Positions 26,796-36,630 are shown, counted from the stretch's first letter. The stretch: 64,000 bases of DNA from Ferrimicrobium acidiphilum DSM 19497 (GCF_000949255.1 NZ_JXUW01000005.1:62001-126000), one strand, 5' to 3'. Translations and numbers: made by a program. The notes: generated by a model from the letters alone, not told the origin.

Positions 26796-29084
26796 CTAGA
26801 TGTCGAGCTCTTCAAGCTCCTCAACGGTCACCAGGACTTGACGCTGTTTCGAACCGTCAGCGGGCCCGACGATACCACGATCCTCCAACAGGTCCATAAG
26901 TCGACCGGCGCGAGCAAATCCAACCTTGAGCCTTCTTTGCAACATCGACGTCGATCCAGCACCAGTCTCGACGATTAATCGCGCAGCCGTGGAGAAGAGT
27001 GGGTCCACCTCAGCAGCGAGGTCACTCTTGGGCCGACCGGTATCCTCTACCTTGTCGAGCTCGTCAAGGTAGGTCGGCGCCCCCTGACGACGCCAATGGC
27101 CAACCACAGCGGCTACCTCATGCTCTGACACCCACGGCGCCTGCAGTCGACGTGGTTGCGAGCTGGTGGCGGTCACCATCAAGAGATCACCCTTGCCAAC
27201 GAGCTTCTCCGCTCCGAGCTGGTCGAGTATGACTCTAGAGTCGGTCTGGGAGGCGACAGCGAACGCAATCCGAGAGGGGACGTTCGTCTTGATAACGCCG
27301 GTAATCACATCGACAGACGGTCTCTGTGTGGCGATGACCAGATGCACCCCGACTGCTCGAGCCTTTTGGGCAATACGACAGATCGAGTCCTCCACATCGC
27401 GCGGAGCTGCCATCATGAGATCGTTGAGTTCATCGATCACCACCAAAATATACGGAAGCTCTTCTGGTGGCCCTTCGTCTGGATCGTCAGCTCCTGCGGA
27501 CAGTGCGATGAGCTCGCGATAACCAACGATATCTCGCACCCCCCAGTGAGCGAGAATATCATAACGTCGCTCCATCTCCTCTACCGCCCAATTCAGCGCA
27601 TGAGCTGCCTTCTTGGGGTCGACCACCACACTAGTCAGTAGGTGAGGCAAGGCGTTATACTGCGATAACTCCACTCGCTTTGGATCGACAAGGATAAGTC
27701 GCAACTCCCGCGGGGTGTTACGAACTAGAAGGCTGGTCAACAGCGAGTTAATCAGCGATGACTTGCCCGACCCGGTCGAGCCTGCCACCAGCACGTGAGG
27801 CATTGCAGCGATATCGAACACCGCAGCTGTGCCCGAGATATCACGACCAAGCGGCACATCAAGCACCTTGGTCGCACGTTCCATCTGAGGGCTGGCCAAC
27901 ACGTCTCCGAGTGTCACTACCTCACGCACCCGATTAGGCACCTCGACGCCAATGGCGCTCTTACCTGGGATCGGTGCCAGAATTCGGACATCGGTCGCTG
28001 CCATCGCATAGGCGATGTCCCGTTGGAGCGCTAGCACTCGTGCAACCTTGACGCCCTCAGCCAATTCGAGTTCGTAGCGCGTTACCGTCGGACCTATCGT
28101 CATATTGGCGACCTTAACGGCGACGCCGTGAGAGCCAAGTGCGCTCTCAAGCACCCGACCCCGTCTCTCTAGGTCCCCACGGTCGATCTTGGCACGACTC
28201 CCCCGCTTCAACAACGACTGCGAAGGAAGCCGCCACGGTCCATCCTCGCGTACCTGATGCAACGCAGGTTGGGATGCGAGCGCATCGACGAGCATCGGCT
28301 CCTCGATCGGTATCGGCTCTGGTGTTATCGAAGACGGTGGCACTCGCTCGCCAACGACCTCCGGGGTATCGACAGGTTCCTGGTCCGGCGGGGCGTCGCC
28401 AACTCCCTTGGCGCCCCTGCCTCCTCGAGTACGCTTGGGTTCATCGTGCTGAGAGAGAGAGGAGCGCTTAGCTCTTGGAGCTCGAGTCTCAGATGTGTCA
28501 CGCTCACGGGTAGCGCCCAGACGCGTTACGATCCAGTCCATCGACTCTCGTGGTTTGAGACCTGCCAGCCCAAGCACGCAGACGATAGCGATAAGGGCGA
28601 GGACGATCGTACCGCCGATCGATCCCGCCAGCCTCGTAGCAGCAAAACCTACGATATCACCCACGACTCCGCCATAACGAGACCCCGGTAAAACCAGATT
28701 ATGGGTTGCACCCAGCTCTACAGCGGCATCGATCGAGGCGATCGCTATGACCACTATGCCCGCGAACAACAGACTAAAGCGTGGCAATCTTCTGTACTTC
28801 ATCACCACCGCGAAGCCGATCACCGCTGCCACGACATAGACCACCCAGGCCAGGACACCCAGGAGATCATGACCAAGCCCTAACAGCACCCGTCCGAGTC
28901 CACCGAAGAGTCCGCTGTAGGCAACAATACCCAAGAGAAGGGCACCGACGGCCCAGACGAGGCCGGTCGCTTCGCGTGACCAGTGAACCTGCGTAGTCGA
29001 CGATGGCCGCGACCTAGTAGGGCGACCTTTGGTGGATGAGGGCTTCTTCGCCGTATTAGATCTTCCGCGCGACGACGTTGCCAC
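26796..29084 (-). CDS. ftsK: DNA translocase FtsK/SpoIIIE
   Basis: 762 residues. Four N-terminal membrane helices (about 30-190) tether it to the division site. A charged linker follows, then the motor: GSTGSGKSSLINSLL (Walker A), LPYILVVIDELNDLMM (Walker B), and ATQRPSVDVITGVIKTNVPSRIAFAVAS. The winged-helix gamma domain at the end (TSMLQRRLKVGFARAGRLMDLLE) would read KOPS sites. It clears chromosomes at septation and activates Xer dimer resolution (xerC is at 54 kb). The GTG start directly follows the rnj TGA. Confidence 0.95.
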   Translation of the reverse strand: MATSSRGRSNTAKKPSSTKGRPTRSRPSSTTQVHWSREATGLVWAVGALLLGIVAYSGLFGGLGRVLLGLGHDLLGVLAWVVYVVAAVIGFAVVMKYRRLPRFSLLFAGIVVIAIASIDAAVELGATHNLVLPGSRYGGVVGDIVGFAATRLAGSIGGTIVLALIAIVCVLGLAGLKPRESMDWIVTRLGATRERDTSETRAPRAKRSSLSQHDEPKRTRGGRGAKGVGDAPPDQEPVDTPEVVGERVPPSSITPEPIPIEEPMLVDALASQPALHQVREDGPWRLPSQSLLKRGSRAKIDRGDLERRGRVLESALGSHGVAVKVANMTIGPTVTRYELELAEGVKVARVLALQRDIAYAMAATDVRILAPIPGKSAIGVEVPNRVREVVTLGDVLASPQMERATKVLDVPLGRDISGTAAVFDIAAMPHVLVAGSTGSGKSSLINSLLTSLLVRNTPRELRLILVDPKRVELSQYNALPHLLTSVVVDPKKAAHALNWAVEEMERRYDILAHWGVRDIVGYRELIALSAGADDPDEGPPEELPYILVVIDELNDLMMAAPRDVEDSICRIAQKARAVGVHLVIATQRPSVDVITGVIKTNVPSRIAFAVASQTDSRVILDQLGAEKLVGKGDLLMVTATSSQPRRLQAPWVSEHEVAAVVGHWRRQGAPTYLDELDKVEDTGRPKSDLAAEVDPLFSTAARLIVETGAGSTSMLQRRLKVGFARAGRLMDLLEDRGIVGPADGSKQRQVLVTVEELEELDI

Positions 29085-30752
29085 TCACACCTCGATCACA
29101 AGTGGGACCACCAACGGTCGGCGCTTGGTCTGCTCACGAACGTACTTGCCTACACGCCGCTTCAACTGATCCTTGAGGTGACTGACACCTTGATCGGGGC
29201 GCAACCCAACCACGGTAGCCGAGACGACATCACGAATCGCAAGGAGCAGGCCCTCTTCGCGCTCATCATGGACCCAACCAAATGAGAAGATCTCCGGATC
29301 TCCGACCAACTGGCGCCCCTCGGCCATTGTGAGTGCCGCTACCACGATGCCATCAGCCGATAGGCTGCGGCGGTCCCTCAACACACTGGCGTTGATGTCT
29401 CCAACCTTGCCATCCACATAGAGGTAGTCTCCCGACCGAGACTCACCCCATGCTAGGCCCTGCTCGCTCAGTAGTACCTCATCACCATCATCACAAATAC
29501 GAGCCTCGCCAGCCACCGCACCCGTGGTGAGCGCCAGCTGGTGATGTGCAGCAAGATGCCGATACTCACCATGGACTGGTATGAAGAACTCCGGGCGCAC
29601 CAGTGTGATAAGCAACTCAAGCTCATCGCGTCGGGCGTGGCCGGATGAATGGACCCTACGAACGGACGGATAGATCGCACGCACACCGAGCCTCGCGAGC
29701 TGGTTGATGACCCGATATACAGCTGACTCATTGCCAGGAATCGTGTCGGAGGAGAAGATGACGGTATCGCGATCGCCCATCTCAAACCATGGGTCCTTTG
29801 CAAAGGCCAACCGATGCAACGCCGACGAATGCTCGCCTTGGCTGCCGGTAGCAATAACACACACCGAGGCAGGGTCTAGATCGTCAATAACCTCGACATC
29901 GACAAACCCCTCGAGTGCACCAGCAGGGAACAAGCCAAGCTGATCAGCGAGTTTCACGTTGCGTTGCAATGAGCGCCCAACCAGGCAGATCTTTCGCCCT
30001 GAGGCGCGACAGGCCGCCATAATCTGCTGGATTCGATGGAGATGGGATGCAAAACATACGACCGTCAATCTACGGTCCTGATTCTCGGCGAACACCTCGG
30101 AGAGTACCAGGCCAACCGAACTCTCAGAGTTCGACGACCCAGGTTCGTCAGCGTTGGTTGAATCTGAAAGGAGTAACCGAACTCCCGCTGCTCCCAGTGT
30201 CGCCATACGATCAAGACCAAAAGCCCTGTGGTCGACTGGTGTGCGATCGATCTTGAAGTCGCCGGTATGGAGGATCAACCCCTGTTCGGTCGAGACCACA
30301 ATAGCTGTTGCACCCGGGATCGAGTGGGTCACGGGAATAAACTCGACATCGAACGGTCCGACCCTCACCGATCCGTAGTCGTCTATCTCGTGATAGCTAA
30401 TACCCGAGACGCCGGACTGCTCAAGTCGCGAACGAGCGAATGCCAGCGTGACTGGGGACCCATAGATCGGCATAACACGCTCACGCAACAGGTGTGGAAG
30501 TGCACCTATATGGTCCTCATGTCCGTGAGTTACAAGTACCCCATGGAGATCTAGATCGGCCTCGATCAGATAGCGATAGTCGGGCAGCACCACATCAACG
30601 CCAGGCATATCCGCCTTCGGAAACATGACTCCACAATCGATAACTACCGCATCTCGCCCCTGGGTAATGACCAGACAGTTGCGCCCAATCTCACCCAACC
30701 CACCAAGAAACCTCACCGACACCAGCTGTGGAGTAGCCGCGCTGCTATTCAT
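29085..30752 (-). CDS. rnj: ribonuclease J
   Basis: 555 residues, metallo-beta-lactamase/beta-CASP nuclease acting as 5'-3' exonuclease and endonuclease in mRNA decay and rRNA maturation. Zinc motif VTHGHEDHIGALP, then HTGDFKID, the beta-CASP block (VVCFASHLHRIQQI) and the late His in VHSSGHARRDEL plus PVHGEYRHL. A C-terminal domain completes the usual length. It overlaps dapA by 8 nt and abuts ftsK, the common actinobacterial order dapA-rnj-ftsK. Confidence 0.95.
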   Translation of the reverse strand: MNSSAATPQLVSVRFLGGLGEIGRNCLVITQGRDAVVIDCGVMFPKADMPGVDVVLPDYRYLIEADLDLHGVLVTHGHEDHIGALPHLLRERVMPIYGSPVTLAFARSRLEQSGVSGISYHEIDDYGSVRVGPFDVEFIPVTHSIPGATAIVVSTEQGLILHTGDFKIDRTPVDHRAFGLDRMATLGAAGVRLLLSDSTNADEPGSSNSESSVGLVLSEVFAENQDRRLTVVCFASHLHRIQQIMAACRASGRKICLVGRSLQRNVKLADQLGLFPAGALEGFVDVEVIDDLDPASVCVIATGSQGEHSSALHRLAFAKDPWFEMGDRDTVIFSSDTIPGNESAVYRVINQLARLGVRAIYPSVRRVHSSGHARRDELELLITLVRPEFFIPVHGEYRHLAAHHQLALTTGAVAGEARICDDGDEVLLSEQGLAWGESRSGDYLYVDGKVGDINASVLRDRRSLSADGIVVAALTMAEGRQLVGDPEIFSFGWVHDEREEGLLLAIRDVVSATVVGLRPDQGVSHLKDQLKRRVGKYVREQTKRRPLVVPLVIEV

Positions 30753-31665
30753 TGATGAGACCTACTCCTTCGTCCGCAAGGTTATCACGTAGCTCATCGT
30801 AGAGCTTTCTAGCATCGGCGATTAACTCCTCTGGAGGATCGATCAGTGGTGACCGCGTGTAGCCTGCACAGACCCCAAGATGAGCCATCATTGCTTTGGT
30901 TGGTATTGGGTTAGGATAGCGCTCACTGCTCTCAAACTCGTAGCTTGGGACCAGGATGCGATTCAAACGAATCGCTCGTTCGAGGTTACCACCTACGGCA
31001 GCATCGACAAGCGCCTGAAAACCAAGCCCAGCCCAGTGCGAAGCCACCGAGACTACGCCAACCGCACCCAAACTGAGAAACGGCATCAGAAGCGAATCAT
31101 CACCGCAATAGACCTGTGCCCTACCCTCTATCAATCCAGCGAGCTTGCCAAGCCGGGCAACATCTCCCGATGCATCCTTGATCGCCACAATATTTGAGTG
31201 CTCCTCCAGCAGCGATAGAAAAGTAGGGATCTCTATCCGACGTCCAGTGCGAGCAGGGATATCGTAGAGCATCACCGGCAAGGCCGTAGCTTGCGCGATT
31301 GCACCGAAATGCCGAATCAGTCCGGCCTGTGGAGGTCGATTGTAGTATGGTGTCACAGCCAAAATGCCATCAGCTCCAACCTCCTCCGCGTCCTTGATCA
31401 AACGCAATGAGTGGGCAGTGTCATTGGTGGTGGCGCCAGCCAAAACTGGACAATCCACTGCTTGACGAACCAAGTGCCAGAGCTGTCGACGCTCGGCATC
31501 CGAAAGCGTCCCAGATTCACCTGTAGACCCGGTGACAACGAGACCATCAGACCCGTTGGCCACCAGCCAACGCGCCAGGTTTACCACACCCTCCTCATCT
31601 ATCTCTCCATCAACTCCAAACGGCGTACCCATCGCGGTCAACACAGGACCAAATCGCGCCAGCAT
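30745..31665 (-). CDS. dapA: 4-hydroxy-tetrahydrodipicolinate synthase
   Basis: Condenses pyruvate with aspartate semialdehyde, the first committed step to diaminopimelate and lysine. 306 residues of TIM barrel: GSTGESGTLSDAERRQLW (pyruvate-binding region), VTPYYNRPPQAGLIRHF (catalytic Tyr), YDIPARTGR, and the Schiff-base Lys in VAIKDASGD. GTGGAGG lies 9 nt before ATG 31665 and is also the end of a small repeat-coding frame, so dapA may be coupled to it. Confidence 0.95.
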   Translation of the reverse strand: MLARFGPVLTAMGTPFGVDGEIDEEGVVNLARWLVANGSDGLVVTGSTGESGTLSDAERRQLWHLVRQAVDCPVLAGATTNDTAHSLRLIKDAEEVGADGILAVTPYYNRPPQAGLIRHFGAIAQATALPVMLYDIPARTGRRIEIPTFLSLLEEHSNIVAIKDASGDVARLGKLAGLIEGRAQVYCGDDSLLMPFLSLGAVGVVSVASHWAGLGFQALVDAAVGGNLERAIRLNRILVPSYEFESSERYPNPIPTKAMMAHLGVCAGYTRSPLIDPPEELIADARKLYDELRDNLADEGVGLINE

Positions 31666-31671
31666 CAGCGG

Positions 31672-31893
31672 CTACCTCCACTCTCTCATCACGATAACTC
31701 CTGGCACCAGAACTCCTGGCACCAGAACTCCTGGCACCAGAACTCCTGGCACCAGAACTCCTTGCGCACTATCTCCTTGCGCACTATCTCCTGGCGCACT
31801 ATCTCCTGGCGCACTATCTCCTTGCGAATCACGTCCTGACACAGGCACCCTCTGGTTGCCATCAATCCTGGCCAAGAAAACCATCGATCCCAA
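31672..31893 (-). CDS. possible small repeat peptide encoded between dapB and dapA
   Basis: A 73-codon frame starts inside the dapB tail (+1 frame), runs through nine 15-bp repeats, and stops 6 nt before the dapA ATG. It would give repeats of GDSAP/GDSAQ and GVLVP pentapeptides ending in MREWR. Each repeat contains AGGAG and a GTG a few nt downstream, so ribosomes could start in several units and stop next to dapA. Whether the peptide is made or is only a side effect of the DNA repeat is unknown. Confidence 0.35.
   Translation of the reverse strand: MGSMVFLARIDGNQRVPVSGRDSQGDSAPGDSAPGDSAQGDSAQGVLVPGVLVPGVLVPGVLVPGVIVMREWR
31696..31830. repeat. 15-bp tandem repeat (VNTR), nine units, in the dapB-dapA gap
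   Basis: Four identical units AACTCCTGGCACCAG (31696-31755) are followed by four of the related form (A/T)(A/T)CTCCT(T/G)GCGCACT (31756-31815) and one degraded unit. No spacers separate them, so this is a slippage-type array and not a CRISPR. The unit length keeps the minus-strand frame open whatever the copy number. Confidence 0.9.
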
Positions 31894-32674
31894 CGACCAA
31901 GCGATCGAGTCCGGTAACTCGATCTACAGCCAACAAAACTCCTGGTACAAATGAAGATCTGTCATGGGAGTCATGACGGATCGTCAGCGTCTGGCTAGCG
32001 GTTCCAAAGATAACCTCATGGTGCGCAACAGCCCCACGAAGACGCAGAGAGTGGATGCGTACATCCCCATCAACCACACCACCTCGTGCACCCTCAACTT
32101 TTAGATTACTCGTCCTATCTTGAAGAAATCCGGGCTGGTTCGCCACTCTGCGTGCATCGGTAATCCTCATAGCAGTCTCAAGTGACGTTCCAGATGGCGC
32201 ATCAACCTTCTGGTCGTGATGTGCCTCCACAATCTCCACGCTCTCAAAAAAAGGCGCACACATAGCAGCACAACGCATCATCAGAATGGCACCTATCGAG
32301 AAGTTGGAGGCGATCACGCAACCCACACCCTCGAACGCCTCACCTAGGCGTCTCATCTCGTCGTCGGTAAATCCAGTCGTTCCCACCACCGCTGGTATCT
32401 GGGCCTGAGCAAGCTTTAGCAGATTATGAAAGGAGGCGCGCGCCTCGGTAAAATCTATTACCACCTCCGGCGCCTCGGAGATCAACGCCTCGACGTCACG
32501 ACGGGCGATGAGCCCGGCTGCATTCCTTCCGAGCATCTGACCAAGATCAATCCCGGCGAGCTTCGGGTCTACAGCTGCAACCAGCTCATACCCAGGCTCC
32601 TCGAGAATCGCGCGACATACGCTGGAACCAACCTTACCACCCGCACCGAGCACTCCAATTCGCATGTCAGTCAT
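31862..32674 (-). CDS. dapB: 4-hydroxy-tetrahydrodipicolinate reductase
   Basis: NAD(P)H-dependent reduction of the DapA product. 270 residues: Rossmann motif RIGVLGAGGKVGSSV, VVIDFTEARASFHN, VGTTGF, SNFSIGAILMM, and the catalytic EAHHDQKVDAPSGTSLETA. The C-terminal substrate motif is RGAVAHHEVIFG. It is followed by the 15-bp repeat array and dapA. Start ATG 32674 or the in-frame ATG three codons later. Confidence 0.95.
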   Translation of the reverse strand: MTDMRIGVLGAGGKVGSSVCRAILEEPGYELVAAVDPKLAGIDLGQMLGRNAAGLIARRDVEALISEAPEVVIDFTEARASFHNLLKLAQAQIPAVVGTTGFTDDEMRRLGEAFEGVGCVIASNFSIGAILMMRCAAMCAPFFESVEIVEAHHDQKVDAPSGTSLETAMRITDARRVANQPGFLQDRTSNLKVEGARGGVVDGDVRIHSLRLRGAVAHHEVIFGTASQTLTIRHDSHDRSSFVPGVLLAVDRVTGLDRLVVGIDGFLGQD

Positions 32675-32911
32675 GCTAGCGGGAGCTTCAACTAAGCCAC
32701 GATTGCAGAGTCACAGCCGTCAGCACCTTCGACGGTCTCCATCCTCAAGGTTGCCCTATCGAATCCAATTTAACTGTATGCATCTGCTCGAGCAACCGAT
32801 CCCAGCTCCGCCTGCACCTCATAGACGAACAAGAATGACGACTGTTGATCTCCCCCAACCTAGAGCCAAATCCAGCAGCCACAACCTTGCGACCCACTGC
32901 TACCAAAACAT

Positions 32912-32942
32912 AGCTGACCCGGCACAGAAGGCCGGGTCAGCT
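32912..32942 (-). terminator. stem-loop terminator after pnp
   Basis: Perfect 12-bp stem, AGCTGACCCGGC and its complement, with a 7-nt loop, 24 nt past the pnp stop. On the minus strand only a weak T-rich run (ATGTTTTGG) follows, so it may act as terminator or as a 3' stabilising hairpin. Confidence 0.6.
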
Positions 32943-32965
32943 TAGATCAACTCTACCAAAATCAG

Positions 32966-35272
32966 CTAGCCGAGATCGCCGATCTCACGCGCCAGCTCGG
33001 TCTCAAAGGAGTCCTCGAATGAGACGCGATTCGACGGTGCAGCAGCCGCAGCTTGCTTGCTGACAGGAGCAGCAGTGCCGGTGGTATCACTAACACTAGA
33101 GCTAGCGCCAGTGTTCTCATCGATCAACGACAGAGCCAGCTTGCCTGAAGGATCGATCTCGTCAACTCTGACCGAGATCTCTTGATTGAGCTCCAGTACG
33201 TCCTCTACTCGGTCGACACGCTTGCCACGCCCCAACTTGGAGATATGAACAAGACCATCGCGACCGGGAAGAATGTTGACAAAGGCACCGAACTTGGTGA
33301 TTCCGACCACCTTACCAAGATATACAGCACCCAAGGTAGCCTCAGGTGGATTCAGGATAAGTTCAATGCGTCGCTGAACCTCCTTGACCATCTCGCCATC
33401 CTTGGAGCCGATAACGACGCGACCAACGCTGCCATCATCATCAACCGAGATATCACACCCCGTGTCGAGCTGCATGGCGTTGATGTTCTTGCCCTTTGGA
33501 CCGATGATCTCACCAATCTTATCCATTGGGATCTGGATGGTGACTATGCGAGGCGCCGTCGCGGCTACCTCTGCGCGAGGGGCAGAGATCGTCTGCTCAA
33601 TGACGTCGATAATCTGCATACGTGCTGTGTGGGCTTGCTTGAGTGCAGAGGCAAGGACATCCGCTGGAATACCATCGATCTTGGTATCTAGCTGCAGTGC
33701 CGTGACAAAGTCACGAGTCCCTGCGACCTTGAAATCCATGTCTCCGAAGGCATCCTCAGCTCCGAGAATATCGGTGAGGGTGACGTACTTGCCATCCTCA
33801 TAGATCAGACCCATAGCAATGCCGCCAACAGGAGCTTTGATCGGAACTCCTGCATCCATGAGCGACAAGGTGGATCCACATACCGAAGCCATCGAGGTCG
33901 AGCCGTTGGAGCTTAGTACCTCAGAAACGAGACGCAAAGCATAGCTAAACTCCTCTTCGGAAGGTACAACTGGGGCGAGCGCGCGCTCAGCAAGTAGCCC
34001 GTGACCGATCTCTCGACGCTTAGGACCGCGCATAAACCCAGGCTCACCAGAGGCAAATGGCGGCATATTGTAGTGGTGCATGTACCGCTTTGAGTCCTCG
34101 ATGCCGAGCGTATCGAGCTGCTGATTCATGCGTGGCATCCCAAGAGTACACACGTTGAGCACCTGAGTCTCTCCGCGTTGAAACATCCCAGAACCATGCG
34201 CAGTAGGAATAAGTCCAACGGTGGCCGACAAAGGTCGTATCGTTGAGGTATCGCGACCATCGATGCGAACTCCATCGTTGACGATTCGTTCACGTACAAC
34301 AGCCTTGAGGAGCGAACGAAGCGCAGACTTGATGGCGCCTGCCTGATCCTCGAACTGCGAAGAGAGGGCCTCTTGAACCTCTGCATTGATGCTCTCGATC
34401 GCGGTGGCTCGCTCAAGCTTGTCCGCGATGGCATTAGCAGTAACGAGCCTGGCACGAGCCGCGGTTTGAACGGCTTGCGCAATCTCATCGCTGTAGTCCG
34501 TTACCGGAGTCCAACTCATCGGCTCTCTTGGGGTAGCCTTGGCGATCAGTTCTTGCTGCAGAGCTATCGACTCAGCTATCCAACGCTTAGCCTCGACAAG
34601 TCCGGCTGCGACGACCTCCTCCGTAGGGATGGCACCCTTAGACTCGTAGGCCTTCCAGGTAAACTCCGTGCCTCCAGCCTCAACCATCATGACGGCGACA
34701 TCGGAGCCGTCACTAGTCATGCGTCCAGCAACGACGAGCTCGAATGAGCTCTCGTCACCCTCTTGATAGGTCGGGAACGGTATCCATCGTCCGTCGGCCG
34801 CCAAAGCGATGCGCACCGCTCCTATAGGTCCTTGGAACGGAATACCCGACATCATGAGCGCCGCCGAGGCAGCATTGATAGATAGAACATCGTGCGGATT
34901 GATCAAGTCGGCACCGAGAATGGTGACCACCACGTGGACATCGTTACGAAAACCATCAGGGAAGCAAGGACGCAACGGACGATCGATCAATCGACACGTC
35001 AAGATGGCCTGATCGCTGGCGCGACCCTCTCGGCGAAAGAACGAACCTGGGATTTTTCCAGCGGCATACATCCTCTCCTCAACGTCCACCGTGAGTGGGA
35101 AGAAGTCGATACCATCCTTTGGCTGCTTGCTAGTGGTGGCCGTTGCGAGCACCATGGTATCGCCAAGCTGGGCCACAACAGCTCCATGAGCCTGAGGGGC
35201 AAGAAGTCCGGTTTCAAAACGAATCAGGGTATCCATACCCGTGAACTGACGCTCGACACTGATTGCCGACAT
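32966..35272 (-). CDS. pnp: polyribonucleotide nucleotidyltransferase (PNPase)
   Basis: 768 residues; phosphorolytic 3'-5' exoribonuclease. Two RNase PH domains (FFRREGRASDQAILTCRLIDR; then VNDGVRIDGRDTSTIRPL, FQRGETQ and LTDILGAEDAFGDMDFKVAGT) flank a helical domain. A KH domain (IGEIIGPKGKNINAM) and an S1 domain (GKVVGITKFGAFVNILPGRDGLVH) follow. It comes after rpsO, the conserved order, with 42 nt between. Confidence 0.96.
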   Translation of the reverse strand: MSAISVERQFTGMDTLIRFETGLLAPQAHGAVVAQLGDTMVLATATTSKQPKDGIDFFPLTVDVEERMYAAGKIPGSFFRREGRASDQAILTCRLIDRPLRPCFPDGFRNDVHVVVTILGADLINPHDVLSINAASAALMMSGIPFQGPIGAVRIALAADGRWIPFPTYQEGDESSFELVVAGRMTSDGSDVAVMMVEAGGTEFTWKAYESKGAIPTEEVVAAGLVEAKRWIAESIALQQELIAKATPREPMSWTPVTDYSDEIAQAVQTAARARLVTANAIADKLERATAIESINAEVQEALSSQFEDQAGAIKSALRSLLKAVVRERIVNDGVRIDGRDTSTIRPLSATVGLIPTAHGSGMFQRGETQVLNVCTLGMPRMNQQLDTLGIEDSKRYMHHYNMPPFASGEPGFMRGPKRREIGHGLLAERALAPVVPSEEEFSYALRLVSEVLSSNGSTSMASVCGSTLSLMDAGVPIKAPVGGIAMGLIYEDGKYVTLTDILGAEDAFGDMDFKVAGTRDFVTALQLDTKIDGIPADVLASALKQAHTARMQIIDVIEQTISAPRAEVAATAPRIVTIQIPMDKIGEIIGPKGKNINAMQLDTGCDISVDDDGSVGRVVIGSKDGEMVKEVQRRIELILNPPEATLGAVYLGKVVGITKFGAFVNILPGRDGLVHISKLGRGKRVDRVEDVLELNQEISVRVDEIDPSGKLALSLIDENTGASSSVSDTTGTAAPVSKQAAAAAPSNRVSFEDSFETELAREIGDLG

Positions 35273-35314
35273 ATTTCTCCTTATTTACGATTGCTGATTC
35301 TGAAGCAAACGCGA

Positions 35315-35572
35315 CTAACGGCGCAAGCCAAGACGGGATATCAAAGTACGGTAGCGCTCAACGTCTTGGTCACGCAGGTAGTCGAGAAGTCGTCGACGCC
35401 GTCCAATCATCATCATCAGTCCACGGCGCGAGTGATGGTCACCCTTGTGCACCTTGAGATGCTCAGTAAGCTGAGCTATCCTGTCGGTAAGGATGGCGAC
35501 CTGAACCTCTGGGGAACCGGTATCACCCTCACGAGTCTGATAGCTCGTAATGACATCTTGCTTGGTCGACAT
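35315..35572 (-). CDS. rpsO: 30S ribosomal protein S15
   Basis: 85 residues, typical of S15. Landmarks: [46 protein letters not shown] and [13 protein letters not shown]. It binds 16S rRNA early in 30S assembly. It lies between ribF and pnp; no clear autoregulatory leader structure was identified. Confidence 0.97.
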   Translation of the reverse strand: MSTKQDVITSYQTREGDTGSPEVQVAILTDRIAQLTEHLKVHKGDHHSRRGLMMMIGRRRRLLDYLRDQDVERYRTLISRLGLRR

Positions 35573-35649
35573 ACGTAGTCATTCCTCTTCTAGATCTGGA
35601 CCCGCCAGATTGACGTTTAACTTACAAGTACGGCGACCATCATAGCGGC

Positions 35650-36630
35650 TCAGAACGAACAAGACGGCCAGGCCTCAACTGCTGCCACTGCATCTTGGAC
35701 ATCACGCTCCATTTGCTGCCGAAAGACGGCTTCAGAGTCAAAGACCTGCTGATCTCGAAGCTTTGCAACGAAAAGGACTGGAATCTCGCGTCCGTAAAGA
35801 TCCTCATCCGCCCCAACGATAAAGACCTCCAACAGTCGAGCGCCTCCGTCGGGGTAGTACATAGGTCGTGTTCCAAGCGAAATCGCCAATGGATACCGCT
35901 GTTCACTAAGGTAGGTGTAACCTGCATATACCGCATCAGGCGGCCTCACAAACCCATCACCTAGACTAACGTTCGCGGTCGGGAAACCGAGGGTGCGACC
36001 CCTTCGATCGCCCGATACAACAACCCCTTCGAGCCCAAAAGGGTGTCCTAGCAGAAGGTTGGCAAGATCTAAACGACCCTCCTGCACGAGAGATCGAATC
36101 AGTGTCGCCGAGACGACTGTGGAGGCTTCGAGCGGTGTTGAGTCGTCTACCTCCCCGACGGTCAACAGACGCGAACCATGCACTGTGAACCCAAGACTCG
36201 TTCCCTGTTGCTCGAGGTCGGCTATCGAGCCTGCACCTTTGGCGCCGTAACTGAAGTTCTCCCCGACGTAGACCGCCACCGCTGACAGCGTATCGCCCAA
36301 CACCTGCTCAACGAACTCGGCTGGTGGTTGGGCTGCCCGCTCTTGGTCGAAATGGAGAAGATAGAGCACATCAACGCCAAAGGACTGGAGCAGTCGATGA
36401 CGAATCAGCGGACCCATCAGCAGACGCGGTGCACGATCGGGCGCAAACACCCTCATCGGATGTTGATCAAAAGTGACCACCACCAGAGGCAAGGATCGTC
36501 TTTCAGCCTCAGCACGAGCCTCTTTCAGTAGCTGGAGATGGCCCCGATGGAGTCCATCAAACGCGCCGATGGTGACCACCGATCCGTCGAGAGAATACGA
36601 CGGTGACGTCGAACTCAGAACCTCTATCAT
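35650..36630 (-). CDS. ribF: bifunctional riboflavin kinase / FAD synthetase
   Basis: Makes FMN and then FAD. 326 residues: N-terminal adenylyltransferase (IGAFDGLHRGHLQLL with the HxGH-like HRGH, TFDQHPMRVF, VGENFSYGAKG) and C-terminal kinase (GDRRGRTLGFPTANVSL; ARLLEVFIVGADEDLYG). Its start overlaps the truB stop by 4 nt, giving the usual truB-ribF-rpsO order. Confidence 0.95.
   Translation of the reverse strand: MIEVLSSTSPSYSLDGSVVTIGAFDGLHRGHLQLLKEARAEAERRSLPLVVVTFDQHPMRVFAPDRAPRLLMGPLIRHRLLQSFGVDVLYLLHFDQERAAQPPAEFVEQVLGDTLSAVAVYVGENFSYGAKGAGSIADLEQQGTSLGFTVHGSRLLTVGEVDDSTPLEASTVVSATLIRSLVQEGRLDLANLLLGHPFGLEGVVVSGDRRGRTLGFPTANVSLGDGFVRPPDAVYAGYTYLSEQRYPLAISLGTRPMYYPDGGARLLEVFIVGADEDLYGREIPVLFVAKLRDQQVFDSEAVFRQQMERDVQDAVAAVEAWPSCSF

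Noticed and set aside
31696-31830. CRISPR array
   Set aside because: Units of 15 bp are directly adjacent with no spacers and code in frame; it is a tandem slippage repeat.
31411-31954. plus-strand frames with NSWHQ-like repeats over the dapA/dapB junction
   Set aside because: They are the 15-bp array read on the other strand, overlapping real dapA and dapB coding sequence.
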